A stretch of DNA of 43,881 nucleotides from Chitinophagaceae bacterium (GTDB lineage: Bacteria > Bacteroidota > Bacteroidia > Chitinophagales > Chitinophagaceae): NCBI GenBank assembly GCA_016720585.1, contig JADKKH010000011.1, positions 1 to 43,881 of the forward strand, in the 5' to 3' direction. Positions 37,026 to 43,881 of this stretch are shown here, one piece after another. The position numbers and the translations under genes were made by a program. Numbering within the stretch: the first letter of the stretch is position 1; the number at the start of each line of letters is the position of its first letter. A model generated the notes under the pieces. That model did no database searches. It was not told the origin of the DNA and saw only the letters and a list, made by a program, of their open reading frames with translations.

Positions 37026-37208
37026 AGCGGTTGCCTGGAGCTTGTATTGGAGTTTTACGGTTTCTCTTAACATGATCCGGGTCGGAGATAACAACATCCT
37101 TTTATAAAAATTAATGCCAGATTATTTTTCATGAAATTCTGATAGTATAACCGGGACGATGAAACTGTCGTGTTGATTACAATCATACCCATAGGCTAAC
37201 CTGTATCA

Positions 37209-37239
37209 TTGTTACCGCTTCTTCACGATAATAACTTGC
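37209..37239 (+). promoter_or_regulatory. Candidate promoter of the cysteine-peptidase-like gene (same 13-bp element)
   Basis: GATAATAACTTGC at 37227-37239 is identical to the copy at 35270-35282 and lies 19 bp before the start at 37259. TTG at 37209 may be the upstream element. This supports co-regulation with the PAAR gene. Confidence 0.45.
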
Positions 37240-37258
37240 CGTTATTAAAAATCAGGTT

Positions 37259-39175
37259 ATGAAAAAGGGATTTGTTTTTATTATAACTGTATTTATTATT
37301 TCACTAAACTCTATAGCCCAGTCTGCGGGTATTTTTCCGGGAGAACCATTCAATGGTATGCAGGTAAACTATACAATTACGGGAGCTACTGTTTCAAAAT
37401 TTACCGACGTTCCCGGCTTTACCTGGACCCGCAGTCTTGTAATAACGGATATTCAAAAAGGGGGTGTGCTGGGCATATCGGGGTCATTACAGGCCGGTGG
37501 ACTTGGTTGTACGGTAATAGTATCCGTAAGTGCCGGTGGTCAACCAAGCAGCCATCAATATGAAGTGGTACCGGGAACTCCCAAGAGTTTTAAAGAACAG
37601 GTACAAATACCTAAAGATGCCAAATCCGCCAGCATTTCTATTAATATGAACGGACACTACAGCATGGGTGGTGGCTCCCGGGGTGTAGTGGTAAGGGGCG
37701 ACTGGGATGGTAAATGGGGGAATGTAACAAAACCCCCGGAACCGGATAAATACAAACCGGCACCTTCAGAGGTAGCGGTATTAAAAAACATTCTGAAGAT
37801 CTATGGTGAATCAATTCCAAATGGAATAGTAAGTAACGGGCCCCTCAATAACAAGAACTGGTGGTTGAACAAAAAAAAGTATGATGATTATGTCTGCGGA
37901 GGTTACCAGGGAAAAGTGCTCACAGTTTTAGATGCGCTAAAATTCAGTAATAACCCCGCAGAGAAAAAACTTTTAGAAGGGTATGACTACGGACCAGTAA
38001 AAGTATGGTACGGTGTAACACCCGGAGGTCACCGGGCCGTGGTTATTTATCCTAAAGGTTCGGACTGGAGAAAAACAGGAATCATACTGGATCCCTGGCC
38101 TGAACAAAAAGCGAAATCATACACCATGGATGAGTGGAGAAAATTATTTCCGCATGATGTAAAACCGGACAACGATTATAAAGGTCAATACCCTATAAGT
38201 GGCGGCACCGGTTACAGCAATAATCCTAACAGGATCAAACTTCCCACCGAAGTAGCCATATGGTTTCAATCACTTTCAAAAGAAAGACAGGAAGCCTATA
38301 AACAAATAAAAGATGAGTCTGAATATAAAAGACGGATAAATATGGATTATGCTGATCGTAATAAAGACGGAAGAGTTATGGCCAATTGCCCTTTGTCATT
38401 ATATATCACGGATGAAACAGGACGTATCAGCGGTTTCCCGGATGGCATTCCCCGTTCGGAAATTCGGGATGTTACCATGACAACATTCCGGCTTGCCGAC
38501 GGAACTTTCTGGACCGAGTTATCCTATCCTTCCAATCGTAATTTCAGGATCATGCTGAAAGGTACCGGCAATGGTCCCGCGGAAGTATACACGGGTTTTA
38601 ATATGCAGGACGATCCGGAAAACAGTACTGTTTATAAATATTCATTCCAGGTAAATAACGGACAGGAGTATGCGCTGGGTCAGCAAACTGAAAACTCAGC
38701 GATACAGATCATCAATCCTTCAAAGAATAAAAAAGCCGTGATCAATGGTGTCAGGATAAGTGGGGGCCAGGAAGATGGGGAGGGCATGATCGATCCGGGA
38801 CAGGAAGTAAAAATTTTTGATAATGGTAATATTTATGGAGTTACGAATGGACCCAGCAGTCCCACCCGGTTTATCCTGAACAAAGCCACATTTATTTCAC
38901 GTATCGAAGATTACCACTATTTTAATAACGGCAGATTGCCGGGCACCATCGCGCTGGTGAATGCAAAAGGTCAGCAGTTTGGTCCCTGGTATGCAACCGG
39001 CACCAACGGTCAGGGCGGTGTTCAAAATGCTTATTGGGTGGTAAGGCCGAATATGACTTTGCCTGCAGGAACGTATACGGTTATTGATTCCGATCCGGCC
39101 ACCTGGTCTACGAATGGGCAATCAGCGAATAAAGGATTTACCACTGTTTGGGCTACTGGGCTGTATATTCCATAG
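37259..39175 (+). CDS. Secreted protein with a Cys-His-Asp papain/transglutaminase-like domain and two surface beta domains
   Basis: The 638-aa protein begins with a signal peptide (FVFIITVFIISLNSIAQS). Residues about 22-155 are beta-rich. Residues about 165-300 carry a candidate triad: Cys213 at a helix start (YVCGGYQGKVLTVLDAL), His258 (TPGGHRAVVIYPKG) and Asp278 (GIILDPWPEQ), the order and setting of papain-like and transglutaminase-like enzymes. Residues about 375-500 (CPLSLYITDETGRISGF) resemble a domain found in bacterial surface proteins. The last 100 aa (YHYFNNGRLPGTIAL, LPAGTYTVIDSDPATWS) form a recurring C-terminal beta module. A secreted peptidase or cross-linking enzyme is the best guess. 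It shares a 13-bp promoter element with the PAAR-FecR gene. Confidence 0.7.
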   Translation: MKKGFVFIITVFIISLNSIAQSAGIFPGEPFNGMQVNYTITGATVSKFTDVPGFTWTRSLVITDIQKGGVLGISGSLQAGGLGCTVIVSVSAGGQPSSHQYEVVPGTPKSFKEQVQIPKDAKSASISINMNGHYSMGGGSRGVVVRGDWDGKWGNVTKPPEPDKYKPAPSEVAVLKNILKIYGESIPNGIVSNGPLNNKNWWLNKKKYDDYVCGGYQGKVLTVLDALKFSNNPAEKKLLEGYDYGPVKVWYGVTPGGHRAVVIYPKGSDWRKTGIILDPWPEQKAKSYTMDEWRKLFPHDVKPDNDYKGQYPISGGTGYSNNPNRIKLPTEVAIWFQSLSKERQEAYKQIKDESEYKRRINMDYADRNKDGRVMANCPLSLYITDETGRISGFPDGIPRSEIRDVTMTTFRLADGTFWTELSYPSNRNFRIMLKGTGNGPAEVYTGFNMQDDPENSTVYKYSFQVNNGQEYALGQQTENSAIQIINPSKNKKAVINGVRISGGQEDGEGMIDPGQEVKIFDNGNIYGVTNGPSSPTRFILNKATFISRIEDYHYFNNGRLPGTIALVNAKGQQFGPWYATGTNGQGGVQNAYWVVRPNMTLPAGTYTVIDSDPATWSTNGQSANKGFTTVWATGLYIP

Positions 39176-39210
39176 ATAGGAGGAAAATATCTGATGGTTG
39201 AAAAAACGAA

Positions 39211-39340
39211 GAGGCTGTTTCAAAAGCCAGCAAATTTGTCACATTGAGTTTATCGAAATGTTTACAAATTTGCTGGTCAATCTTTACCCTATTTCGTCAT
39301 TGCTCAATATGACAAAGATTGACCCTTTTGAAACAGTCTC
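39211..39340. repeat. Three-armed palindromic element, MITE-like
   Basis: Outer inverted arms GAGGCTGTTTCAAAAG (39211-39226) and CTTTTGAAACAGTCTC (39325-39340) pair 15/16. Inside are two further hairpins: CCAGCAAATTTGT with its complement (39227-39239/39264-39276) and GTCAATCTTT with its complement (39276-39285/39314-39323). A T run follows the right arm, so it may also terminate transcription of the preceding gene. A GAGGCTGTCTCGAAAA half-copy occurs at 27101. Confidence 0.75.
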
Positions 39341-39357
39341 TTTTTTTTATGCTCCCC

Positions 39358-39382
39358 TTACTTCGGAAAGTTGCAACTTATT
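39358..39382. repeat. 25-bp direct repeat, copy 1
   Basis: This 25-mer contains CGGAAAGTTGCAAC and matches the copy at 41470-41494 in 23 of 25 positions. GTTGCAAC is itself palindromic. It lies just beyond the three-armed element, on the downstream side of the FecR-like gene. Confidence 0.6.
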
Positions 39383-39466
39383 CAGCCTTCTTCATACTGT
39401 ACTTCAAACTTGTAACCTAACCCATTTTTGTAAACGCTGAAATGAGATAAGATAAAGCGTATGTGC

Positions 39467-41236
39467 TTAATTATGCCCATCCCATCCCGTCTGCCAGTCC
39501 CCTTTATTCCCATACCGCCAGCGGCCGGTGAATGATTTACCATCAGCTGAAAGGGTGAACTCAAATTCCCCGGCATCATTCGGAAAAAGATAAGTGGGTG
39601 CTTCAGACCAGGTGCCGGTTAATTTATTGCCGGTGAATGTTCCTTTGATCTTTCCATTATCGTGTTCATAAGTACCGGTGATCTTGTTGCCATTTTGCGC
39701 GATAACCATCTGGCCCCATTGGGTTTTCCAGGTTCCCTGCCAGTTAATTTTTTCCAATTTGTTTTTAACTATTACTTCATCTGGCCCGGTCCGGATCAGA
39801 ACGGGTTCACTCACGACGCCTTTCCGATCAACCATGACTTCTTTGCCTACAGGTATCAGCAAGGGAGTGCCTTGTTTGCGCCGCACTTCCGGTGATCCTT
39901 CCAGGTTCCTGATCCGGAATGTACCATTGGCATAAAACATAATATCGAGTTTTGATCGCAACCGGATAACCACCGGCTGACCACCCCCAACATCCGCCCC
40001 TACAAACTGGCTGATCTGTAAAAGCACACCGGGTGTAGAAACAGACGATCCCTTGATGATCAGCATACGTAGTCCTGCTTCCAAAGCTTTGTCTGTTAAT
40101 TTATCTCCACCAGCTTCAAGCCCCTTCATGGCCACCCCCTCAATGGTAATCGTATTATCCGTATTTTTCCAGCTTTGTTCACTTGAAAAATGTCCGGCTC
40201 TCATGGTCAAAAGCCAGGGCGTTTGCGACCTGTTGACAAAATAGCTGAGTGTTCCGTCCAGGAACTTTACGCATACTTCGGCATCCATTGGAATAAGAAG
40301 TTTATCACCCGAAACGGCTGATCCTTTTTCTAACTTACCTATTTTTTTATTGTTCAGGGTCGGACATTCACCATATCCGCATTTTTGAACCAGCACATTA
40401 CACAGTGAGGTTATTTGAACCGGAACCATCAATATTTCCTTCCGGTCCATTTCACCATTCTCGCATTTCAGCGTCACATAAAGTTTTACAGTGAAATTTT
40501 TTGGTAAAATGAGATCCTGTCTTGTTCCAAAGCTGGCATACGGTAAATCAAAATCAGCTTCCCTGGCACCTGAAGGGGGATATAAAACACTGCCATCTTT
40601 ATCAGTGTACAAATAAAAATTGTCAATGGGATCAACTGTTGTAGCAAATCTATCCATTTTCGGAAGGCCATACTCAAACCCTACTAATTTGACGGAGAAT
40701 TGATCCTTGTAGGGCTCTTTCAGGCTAATATGGATCCTGAGGGCAATGGGTTTGGGATCCGTAATAAGCAGATCCTTCCCCAACAGTATGGAATAGGAGA
40801 GAATTTCCCCTTCCGGTTCTTTGGTTTGCGTGGACCAATCTCCTCTTGATACTCTTTGTCGCGCCACGTCATATACATCATAGTTGCCATTAGATTGTTT
40901 CGGGGTAATAGTTCCCTTGAAATTGCCGCGGATCGAAGAAGAAGTTACCAGTTTTTCATTATCATAAAAAACGGCCTCGATCACCCCCTTCGGATCAACA
41001 AATCCGTATATAATTATGGCTGCACCATCGCTTGGCTTAAATGTTCCTTCCAGCTTAACCAGTTTTTTGGGATTGACTTCTTTTATGGTAAATTCAAATG
41101 ATCCTTCCCAATCTCCGCTAAAATCTCCCCTGTAAGTTCCGACGAAATTTTGTGCATGAACGGGTAACCCCACCAGTATAATAAACAAGAAGAGAAACCA
41201 CGATTGAAAAAGAAACGGCTTATTAAACTTTTTCAT
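39467..41236 (-). CDS. Secreted FecR-like protein with an N-domain shared with the PAAR protein
   Basis: This 589-aa protein has a signal peptide (residues 1-29, ending VHAQ). Residues about 30-135 (GTYRGDFSGDWEGSFEF, GNFKGTITPKQSNGNYDVY) resemble the first beta domain of the PAAR-FecR protein (the FKGTIT-x-x-Q-x-x-G motif). A middle FecR-like region (about 295-475) ends in VRRKQGTPLLIPVGKEVMV. Residues about 497-589 form a Trp- and Gly-rich beta domain (WQGTWKTQWGQMVIAQ, SFTGRWRYG) common in surface proteins. It is convergent with the preceding gene. Function unknown, probably surface or periplasmic. Confidence 0.65.
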   Translation of the reverse strand: MKKFNKPFLFQSWFLFLFIILVGLPVHAQNFVGTYRGDFSGDWEGSFEFTIKEVNPKKLVKLEGTFKPSDGAAIIIYGFVDPKGVIEAVFYDNEKLVTSSSIRGNFKGTITPKQSNGNYDVYDVARQRVSRGDWSTQTKEPEGEILSYSILLGKDLLITDPKPIALRIHISLKEPYKDQFSVKLVGFEYGLPKMDRFATTVDPIDNFYLYTDKDGSVLYPPSGAREADFDLPYASFGTRQDLILPKNFTVKLYVTLKCENGEMDRKEILMVPVQITSLCNVLVQKCGYGECPTLNNKKIGKLEKGSAVSGDKLLIPMDAEVCVKFLDGTLSYFVNRSQTPWLLTMRAGHFSSEQSWKNTDNTITIEGVAMKGLEAGGDKLTDKALEAGLRMLIIKGSSVSTPGVLLQISQFVGADVGGGQPVVIRLRSKLDIMFYANGTFRIRNLEGSPEVRRKQGTPLLIPVGKEVMVDRKGVVSEPVLIRTGPDEVIVKNKLEKINWQGTWKTQWGQMVIAQNGNKITGTYEHDNGKIKGTFTGNKLTGTWSEAPTYLFPNDAGEFEFTLSADGKSFTGRWRYGNKGDWQTGWDGHN

Positions 41237-41600
41237 AAAATATCCTTTTGAGTGAGATAATTGTTATATAAAGGTCACTGCTAACAGGCGTGGAAACAAT
41301 GATTAGAATCACGTTGCTGAGCATGAGCATGATACTATTCCGGATAAGCGGGACGGGTCTTGAGAGGATGACACCCGGATCAATTAATCCCGGATGTGCG
41401 GGACTCTAACTCAAGGAGCGGAGAAGGAAATTGAAAAAGCCAACCGAAATTCGATGGACTTGGCTCTTCTTACTGCGGAAAGTTGCAACCTATTTTACCT
41501 GTTAAAGTCAGGCGCTCCTGAACAATTTATATATTATCAGGATTTTTTATTGTAACGGCTTTATAGATAGAGCTGCCACCGCTCATTTTTACAGGATTGA
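41237..41600. other. 364-bp intergenic region with a 25-bp repeat and weak hairpin
   Basis: It holds repeat copy 2 (41470-41494) and a weak stem GCCAA ... TTGGC (about 41440-41466) that could terminate the minus-strand gene at 41601. No ORF of interest is seen. Confidence 0.4.
41470..41494. repeat. 25-bp direct repeat, copy 2
   Basis: It matches copy 1 (39358-39382) in 23 of 25 positions and is in the same orientation, 2,112 bp away. The two copies bracket the FecR-like gene. Confidence 0.6.
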
Positions 41601-42047
41601 TCAGAAAACTTCCTGCTTGATCAGTGTTGTTTGAGAGGAAGGAACCAGGTAAAACTCACATTTGTTTCGGGGTTTCGTGGCATATTCATAAACGCAATCA
41701 TATTTCCAGATACTGTATTCGGTGACTTCCTTTCCTTCCTTTATGACCGGGCGCTTTAAATAGACCAGCATCTCTATCTTAAATGGATAAACGATCCGGG
41801 TGGCATCTTCTTTTTTGCTATAACCTTTTTGTCCTTTGAAGGAGGTAAAATCAACGGCGATATAGGGATAATCCTTATAATAGTTTGCTAACTGTGCTTT
41901 AACTTTCTTTTTCAGGTAAGCCTCTGAAGCATTACACTTAGGAGCGTTCAAAATATCCGTACGCTTTTCGTAGGCAATGCCACCCTTTTGACCTGAAAGG
42001 GTGACCGTAAAAACCGTTGACAACAGGAGCAGAAATAATAGTTTCAT
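41601..42047 (-). CDS. Small secreted protein of unknown function, 148 aa
   Basis: The start is at 42047 (MKLLFLLLLSTVFTVTLSGQ, a signal peptide); the longer in-frame ORF adds 40 unlikely residues. The mature part has a conserved-looking core YIAVDFTSFKGQKGYSKKED and paired cysteines (KYDCVYEYATKPRNKCEFYL) that may form a disulphide. No family is recognised. Confidence 0.65.
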   Translation of the reverse strand: MKLLFLLLLSTVFTVTLSGQKGGIAYEKRTDILNAPKCNASEAYLKKKVKAQLANYYKDYPYIAVDFTSFKGQKGYSKKEDATRIVYPFKIEMLVYLKRPVIKEGKEVTEYSIWKYDCVYEYATKPRNKCEFYLVPSSQTTLIKQEVF

Positions 42048-42320
42048 TTTAGTATGGTTTCTTAAATATACCGGTAAAGTCGGGAAATCGCAGGTGTCGG
42101 GGAAAAAAGGTTTGAAAATGCTCCTCTGGCCATAGTACCTGTCTCCACGTACCGGAATCAGCATCATTGATATTGGGTTTGTGACGTCACGAACCCGGGC
42201 ACCAGAAGGGGATTGCGAAAAATTATGGGAGTCCTTCTCAGGAATAAGATCTGATGGCAGCTGCTTTTGAAAACGACCGGGGTTAAATTAAATGATGTTT
42301 TATATTAGCCACAGTTATTA

Positions 42321-42548
42321 TTATCTGAATAGTTTAATATAATCTTCAAAAACAAACACACGGTTACGTTTATAACCTGTTTGCTCAATCAGTATTTTCA
42401 GTTTCTCAAAATCCTGAATCAGGCGGTGTGCTGTTGAAATATTCACCTCTAAGGCAGTTGCAATTTCATGGGCATCTGCAATAGGCTTGCTGTACAGGTA
42501 ACGGATTAATTCCAATGCCAGTGGAACCCGTTTGCCCAGGGTAATAAT
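42321..42548 (-). pseudogene. Fic-family C-terminal remnant
   Basis: An open frame with no proper start begins right after a TAA at 42549-42551 and reads LGKRVPLALELIRYLYSKPI, then a winged-helix stretch ATALEVNISTAHRLIQDFEK and VFVFEDYIKLF to the stop. This is the C-terminal winged-helix domain of Bacteroidota Fic proteins. The catalytic HPFxxGNGR part is absent, so it is a 5'-truncated relic. A TTG internal start could at most give a 64-aa protein. Confidence 0.65.
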
Positions 42549-42881
42549 TTATAATTGCAGAAAAGCAATTTGCTGCAAATAGTTGAAATTATAGTGTCAT
42601 CAATAATTTGTCCCGTTGTCCTGAGTATTCCGCCGCTCAAACAACGTTCTTGAAACTTACACGTTAGGGTTGCGGACCTGAGTTACAGACTCAGACCAGT
42701 AAACCTTCAATATTAATTTTTTTTCGGGGAAGACGGGGGAACAGTATGGACTGCTGGGCTGGCTCCCCTTATTGACGAAAGATGCAGCTTCGTGAGACGT
42801 TCTGAGATCACAATTATTTGGAATCAATTTCTGAAACATCCAAATTATTATCTTTAAAGAAATAAAAATCACACAGCTTAT
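42549..42881. other. 333-bp intergenic breakpoint region
   Basis: This separates the truncated Fic relic from the next gene. No convincing gene is visible. It contains an AACAACGTT motif, a CGTTAGGG motif at about 42662 and a degenerate copy of the GGAAAGTTGCAAC repeat near 42770 (GACGAAAGATGCAGC). A minus-strand ORF overlapping it is a shadow of the next gene. Confidence 0.35.
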
Positions 42882-43664
42882 ATGGAAGTTCACGCCCATG
42901 CGCATACCCCTCGGCAAAAATGGACCCACTATCTCTGGGAGTTTCTCATGTTGTTTCTTGCTGTGTTCTGTGGTTTTCTGGCAGAAAATTTCAGGGAACA
43001 TAAAGTAGAACAGCATAGAGCCAAAGAATTGGCTATTAGTTTTTATGACGAACTGAAGCGGGATTCTGTTACAATACAAACTATTCAAAAGAACAGGCTT
43101 AAAAGAGACTCAGCGCTTACTTATTTGAAGAGCTATTTCCAGGATAGTTCTATCATTAATTGTTCAAAAACGTTTTCGGTTAACTTCAATTATGCTTTCA
43201 TCGTTTTCGCCTCTAATATTTTTGAACCAAAAGATGCCATACTTGATCAATTAAAGAATTCCGGTTCGCTGCGCTATTTTAAAAACGTGGAATTACAAAA
43301 ATTAACCGGTGACCTTTCTGTGGCTATTGCCAACATAAGAACAAGAAATAAATTTGAATCCGATTTTCTCGATTTGTATTTGACACCGTACCTTTTAAAA
43401 CACAATGACATAGGTTTTTATGATAAAATAAATAACCGGTACAAAATATTACTCGTTTATGCCTTGTCACAATATGAAAACAGCAATGAGGTATTTCCAT
43501 TTCATTTTAATAAGCCGGAAGCGTTTGATAAAACAGAATCCGTGAATCTTACGGGCATGTATCAACTGAGGTGTTTGGGTACTTCAATAAAGCAGTATAC
43601 TGACTATCAGGATTTAAATACCCGATTACTTGAAAAATTACGCAGGGAGTATAAACTCAAATAG
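42882..43664 (+). CDS. MEVHAH-type membrane-anchored protein, 260 aa
   Basis: The protein starts MEVHAHAHTPRQKWTHYLWE and has one TM segment (EFLMLFLAVFCGFLAENF), then a long soluble helical domain with charged residues (KVEQHRAKELAISFYDELKR). This N-terminus marks an uncharacterised family that is abundant in Chitinophagaceae and often present in many copies per genome. The cytosolic side is unclear. It is the last complete gene and sits alone in a rearranged neighbourhood. Confidence 0.75.
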   Translation: MEVHAHAHTPRQKWTHYLWEFLMLFLAVFCGFLAENFREHKVEQHRAKELAISFYDELKRDSVTIQTIQKNRLKRDSALTYLKSYFQDSSIINCSKTFSVNFNYAFIVFASNIFEPKDAILDQLKNSGSLRYFKNVELQKLTGDLSVAIANIRTRNKFESDFLDLYLTPYLLKHNDIGFYDKINNRYKILLVYALSQYENSNEVFPFHFNKPEAFDKTESVNLTGMYQLRCLGTSIKQYTDYQDLNTRLLEKLRREYKLK

Positions 43665-43881
43665 AAATTTAGGGTAATACATACGCACAGACAGAGCGCA
43701 AACAAAAAGGGTCCTGCTATCAAAGTATAACCCTTCTTCCCTGCCGAGTGTCCTCACCGCTTCGTAGCCGATGTCTCACTGCCTAGCTTGTGCGCAGAGT
43801 GGACTCGGCGTTATTCTCTAATGCAACTCCGTAGCCACGGCGAGTGCCACAGCCCCAACACACAAAGCCATCTGACACTCG
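43665..43881. other. Terminal GC-richer tail with attC-like inverted repeat, cut by the window edge
   Basis: From about 43740 the sequence is clearly richer in G and C than the rest of the window. GCCGAGTGTCC (43743-43753) pairs with GGACTCGGC (43801-43809) except for two unpaired bases, and GTTATTC follows directly (43809-43815). A near-complement GTATAAC lies near 43725. This resembles an integron attC-like structure loosely; spacing is not classical. No gene is seen. Confidence 0.3.

Noticed and set aside
42657..43088. Minus-strand ORF of 143 aa
   Set aside because: It overlaps the start of the MEVHAH gene antisense; no real domain is visible.
43741..43881. A firm integron attC call
   Set aside because: Inverted arms and a GTTATTC core are present, but spacing and core letters do not match the classical site and no integrase is visible; kept only as a low-confidence idea.

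Overview
The window looks like a chromosomal segment of a Bacteroidota bacterium, most likely family Chitinophagaceae. It is AT-leaning, its genes mostly lack Shine-Dalgarno sequences, and candidate promoters resemble the TTTG / TAnnTTTG type. Gene content also fits: a GH18 chitinase, a GHL10 lipoprotein, a large secreted tricorn-type protease, a baeRF-type release-factor relative, FecR-domain surface proteins and a SWIB protein with a histone-H1-like tail. No rRNA, tRNA or CRISPR array was recognised. All product names come from reading the sequence; no search was run.

Layout. 1-5.3 kb: small genes, including a membrane protein that resembles the transmembrane effector of the Pycsar anti-phage system, and three genes split by single-base frameshifts. 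5.4-13.3 kb: secreted and envelope functions (YdjC-type deacetylase, cytochrome c lipoprotein, GHL10 hydrolase), a DUF2177/DUF1295 membrane pair, an alpha/beta hydrolase and a baeRF protein. 13.5-17 kb: catalase and glutamate dehydrogenase, divergent, each with a clear terminator. 17.2-23.7 kb: methyltransferase, membrane proteins, a three-gene YtxH / holin-like / coiled-coil operon, an AI-2E-type exporter and a chitinase. 23.8-33 kb: tricorn protease, a helicase-VF530 operon, an oxidoreductase and two tandem DUF418 membrane proteins. 33-33.85 kb: a decayed stretch with gene remnants, short repeats and two almost identical terminators. 33.85-35.1 kb: SWIB protein and a WalJ-like metallo-hydrolase.

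35.3-41.2 kb is the most unusual part. It encodes three large exported proteins: a PAAR-domain protein fused to a FecR-like domain and a C-terminal membrane anchor, a protein with an apparent Cys-His-Asp papain/transglutaminase-like centre plus two surface-type beta domains, and a convergent FecR-like protein whose N-terminal domain resembles that of the PAAR protein. The first two share an identical 13-bp element at the same distance from their starts, suggesting co-regulation. The third gene lies between two 25-bp near-identical direct repeats. Palindromic intergenic elements punctuate this region.

41.6-43.9 kb looks like a rearranged edge: a small secreted protein, the C-terminal stub of a Fic-type protein, a MEVHAH-type membrane protein, and a final 140 bp of higher GC with inverted-repeat structure. 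The four frameshifts in the window can each be repaired by one base in or beside a short homopolymer, so sequencing error is the simplest explanation for them.
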